A DNA stretch of 35,717 bases from Propionibacteriaceae bacterium (GTDB lineage Bacteria; Actinomycetota; Actinomycetes; Propionibacteriales; Propionibacteriaceae). A program made the translations under genes and the position numbers. Under the pieces are notes generated by a model. The model did not search any database, was not told the origin of the DNA, and worked only from the letters and a program-made list of their open reading frames with translations. Positions 34,252 to 35,717 of the stretch are shown in pieces. The stretch covers positions 1 to 35,717 of the forward strand of contig JAIRVA010000277.1 of the NCBI GenBank assembly GCA_031254155.1, read 5' to 3'. Position 1 is the first letter of the stretch; each line of letters opens with the position of its first letter.

Positions 34252-34803
34252 CTACAGGAGGTACTTGTCGCTGGCGACGGCGGCCTGGAGGGTGGTCAGC
34301 GTGGCGGCGCGGTCCTGATGGGTCGTGTCGATCGCGTGCCGTTCCCAGGCGCCGAGGGCCGCGAACTGGTCCCACATCGCGCCGAGCGGCCCGGCCGCGG
34401 TCAGCGCGTTCGTACCCCGGGCCTGGGCGCGGCGGATCGTCTCGTCGCGGGCGGGGCGCAGGACGAGGTAGTGCATCCGCGGCCCGCGGGCCAGGAGGAA
34501 GTGGTAGAGCATCCACGGCCCGATGACGCCGTCGACGATGGTGGTGTAGCCGCCGGCCGCGAACGTCGTCGCCGCCTTGACGATGACACGCATCACGACG
34601 CGGTTCTGGGAGTCGGACTCGGGGAGATACGGCGGGATGGCGCCGCTCACAATTGAGCGCCAGAAATCATCGGTCAACAGGTGGACCGCGCGCGGGCAAG
34701 CGGCAGCGAAAGCCCTGCTCATCGTCGTTTTTCCAGCCCCGGGCGGGCCAGTCATGATGATGATGTCAGCGCCGAAGGTTGACGTCAGTCCTGGATCTCC
34801 CAC
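34252..34803 (-). CDS. P-loop ATPase/kinase-like protein
   Basis: The 183-residue protein has a Walker A motif GPPGAGKTT (19-27) near the N-terminus, an LTDDFWRSIV segment, and TTIVDGVIGPW, the layout of small P-loop kinases of the zeta-toxin/chloramphenicol-phosphotransferase/gluconate-kinase type (AAA_33). The late part has a lid-like region with Arg residues (DETIRRAQARG). The substrate is unknown. The GTG at 34803 is the only upstream start; an internal ATG (MTGPPGAGK) would place the P-loop at the very N-terminus and is possible. It stands alone. The 94-base gap to the fba terminator holds only a short GCGGCA/TGCCGC hairpin (34219-34233). Confidence 0.8.
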   Translation of the reverse strand: MGDPGLTSTFGADIIIMTGPPGAGKTTMSRAFAAACPRAVHLLTDDFWRSIVSGAIPPYLPESDSQNRVVMRVIVKAATTFAAGGYTTIVDGVIGPWMLYHFLLARGPRMHYLVLRPARDETIRRAQARGTNALTAAGPLGAMWDQFAALGAWERHAIDTTHQDRAATLTTLQAAVASDKYLL

Positions 34804-34883
34804 CTGACAATCTTCTCACGACTGACACCCTTTCCGCGCCCCGGGGGAGGTTCGGTACGACAGGTCGTACCGATCGGGCGTGA

Positions 34884-35717
34884 TCACGGGCCCAGGAGAG
34901 CGAGGGGTACGACCGTCACACCGTCCGGCCGCCGGAAGGCCCGGTCGCCGGTGTTGATCAGGAGTTTGTCGATCACGCGGTGGGGGATCTGGTCCCCTAG
35001 CCAGTTCAGGTGCACCACGTCGGCAGGCCGGACGCCGGCCGAGAGCTTGACCGCAATGGCGAGGACACGGGCATCGGCTCGTTCAACGATGAGGTCGATC
35101 TCATGGGTACCATCGCTTGTTCGGAGGTGGTGAACGGTCGCGTGCCCGGCCAGCACTCGCACTGTCTGAGCAGCGAGTGATTCGAAAAGCGCACCCAGGA
35201 AGGTACCGTCCCTGGGAAAGTCCGGCTCGCCGTCGCCACGGATGAGCGATCCGGCCGTCGTGCCGACGAGGCGGGCCGCCAACGCGGGGTCGACCAAGTG
35301 GTGTTTGGGTGCCTTCGCCAAGCGTTTGAGGTGGGAAAACCGGGGTTCCCAAGCCGGGATGGGGTCGAGTACCCAGATTCGCCTGAGGAGTTCGCGATAG
35401 GCCAGATGAGTGGGTTTGGAGAGCGAACCGGGTTCACCGGGTGTTGCAGCCCGGAGGATGACGGACTCGGCGGCCGTCGTACTGGTAGCAGCCGCGTACG
35501 CCGCCAGCAGGTTGCGTAACGCCGATGGGTTGCGGACAACGCCGCCAGCGTCTGCGATGTCCCGGTCGACGATGCGGTCGATGTAGCCGTCAAGGAGGTA
35601 GGGGCGGGCATCGGGGTGCTGGCGTCGGATGCCGGGCAGGCCGGAGGCCAGAATCTCGTTGACATAGTCGACTGTCGACAGGGAGGTACGCCCGCCGACT
35701 GCGGTCTCCTCGCCCGC
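34884..35717 (-). CDS. AAA_14/DUF4143 ATPase, C-terminal part (runs off the window)
   Basis: The frame is open from 35717 down to the stop at 34884-34886, giving 277 residues of a longer protein whose ATPase domain lies outside the window. Visible parts are the helical linker (YLLDGYIDRIVDRDIADAGG), a winged-helix region, LAYRELLRRIWVLDPIPAWE, KAPKHHLVDPALAARLVG (the typical DUF4143 phrase), and FLGALFESLAAQTVRVLAG. The nuclease-like strands HEIDLIVERADARVLAIAVK follow. I checked the segment near 35345 for a frameshift and found none. It is the second DUF4143 gene and third DUF4143 trace in the window, but shares only modest similarity with the one at 21665. Confidence 0.88.
   Translation of the reverse strand, partial: AGEETAVGGRTSLSTVDYVNEILASGLPGIRRQHPDARPYLLDGYIDRIVDRDIADAGGVVRNPSALRNLLAAYAAATSTTAAESVILRAATPGEPGSLSKPTHLAYRELLRRIWVLDPIPAWEPRFSHLKRLAKAPKHHLVDPALAARLVGTTAGSLIRGDGEPDFPRDGTFLGALFESLAAQTVRVLAGHATVHHLRTSDGTHEIDLIVERADARVLAIAVKLSAGVRPADVVHLNWLGDQIPHRVIDKLLINTGDRAFRRPDGVTVVPLALLGP

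Noticed and set aside
35330-35360. Suspected frameshift in the DUF4143 gene at the window end
   Set aside because: Re-reading the minus strand shows four C residues in GAACCCCGG, and the frame stays open from 35717 to the stop; the long neighbouring frame is a shadow.

Overview
The window is GC-rich DNA of an actinomycete-type bacterium (Actinomycetota). The main evidence is gene order. A SurA-like lipoprotein gene precedes mazG, and eno is followed by a divIC/ftsB-like gene, a DUF501 gene and a ppx/gppA gene, an arrangement conserved across Actinomycetota. A DUF3039 gene, GTG starts, GTGA/ATGA overlaps and many starts that look leaderless (a TAnnnT box about 6 nt before the start codon) fit this. 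I cannot place the genus. Native genes are also rich in the tetramer GTAC, whereas the two accessory islands are not.

Layout. 1-3.5 kb: a partial NagD-type HAD phosphatase, a sortase-domain protein and, convergent to them, ilvD. 3.7-10.1 kb (minus strand): a DeoR regulator followed by four genes joined by 4-bp ATGA overlaps, namely an APC permease, a GlpK-like FGGY kinase, a GlpA-like FAD enzyme with a BFD [2Fe-2S] domain and a GlpB-like FAD enzyme. It reads as a complete import, phosphorylate and oxidise pathway for a small polyol-like compound that may not be glycerol. 10.2-13.6 kb: DUF3039, the lipoprotein, mazG and guaA. 13.6-16.5 kb: an accessory stretch with an XRE-ImmA/IrrE metallopeptidase gene coupled to an unknown gene, a decayed DUF4143 ATPase remnant and a MntA/HepT (MNT-HEPN) toxin-antitoxin pair. 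16.5-21.5 kb: adenosine deaminase, a large lipoprotein with a phosphate-binding-protein-like half, and a CPA1 sodium/proton antiporter. 21.5-26.8 kb: an AAA/DUF4143 ATPase behind a 23-bp-period repeat array, chorismate mutase, eno, divIC-like, DUF501, ppx/gppA and an unusual tRNA with anticodon UAA but a short variable arm.

26.8-31.8 kb is an accessory island. It starts at the tRNA 3' end and is bracketed by copies of a 103-bp repeat whose diverged copies keep the same folded structure through paired substitutions. It holds a VbhA-Fic pair, a DEDDh exonuclease-BRCT protein, a multi-zinc-ribbon protein ending in a Vsr-like nuclease fold, and a Phd-PIN pair. The window closes with a homologue of the Anabaena sensory rhodopsin transducer, a small membrane protein, class II fructose-bisphosphate aldolase, a P-loop kinase-like protein and a second DUF4143 ATPase that runs off the end.

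The best candidates for undescribed biology are the covarying repeat and the island it brackets, the exonuclease/zinc-ribbon nuclease pair, the permease-kinase-oxidoreductase operon, the 23-bp repeat array and the short-arm tRNA. All calls are from reading the sequence; no searches were run.
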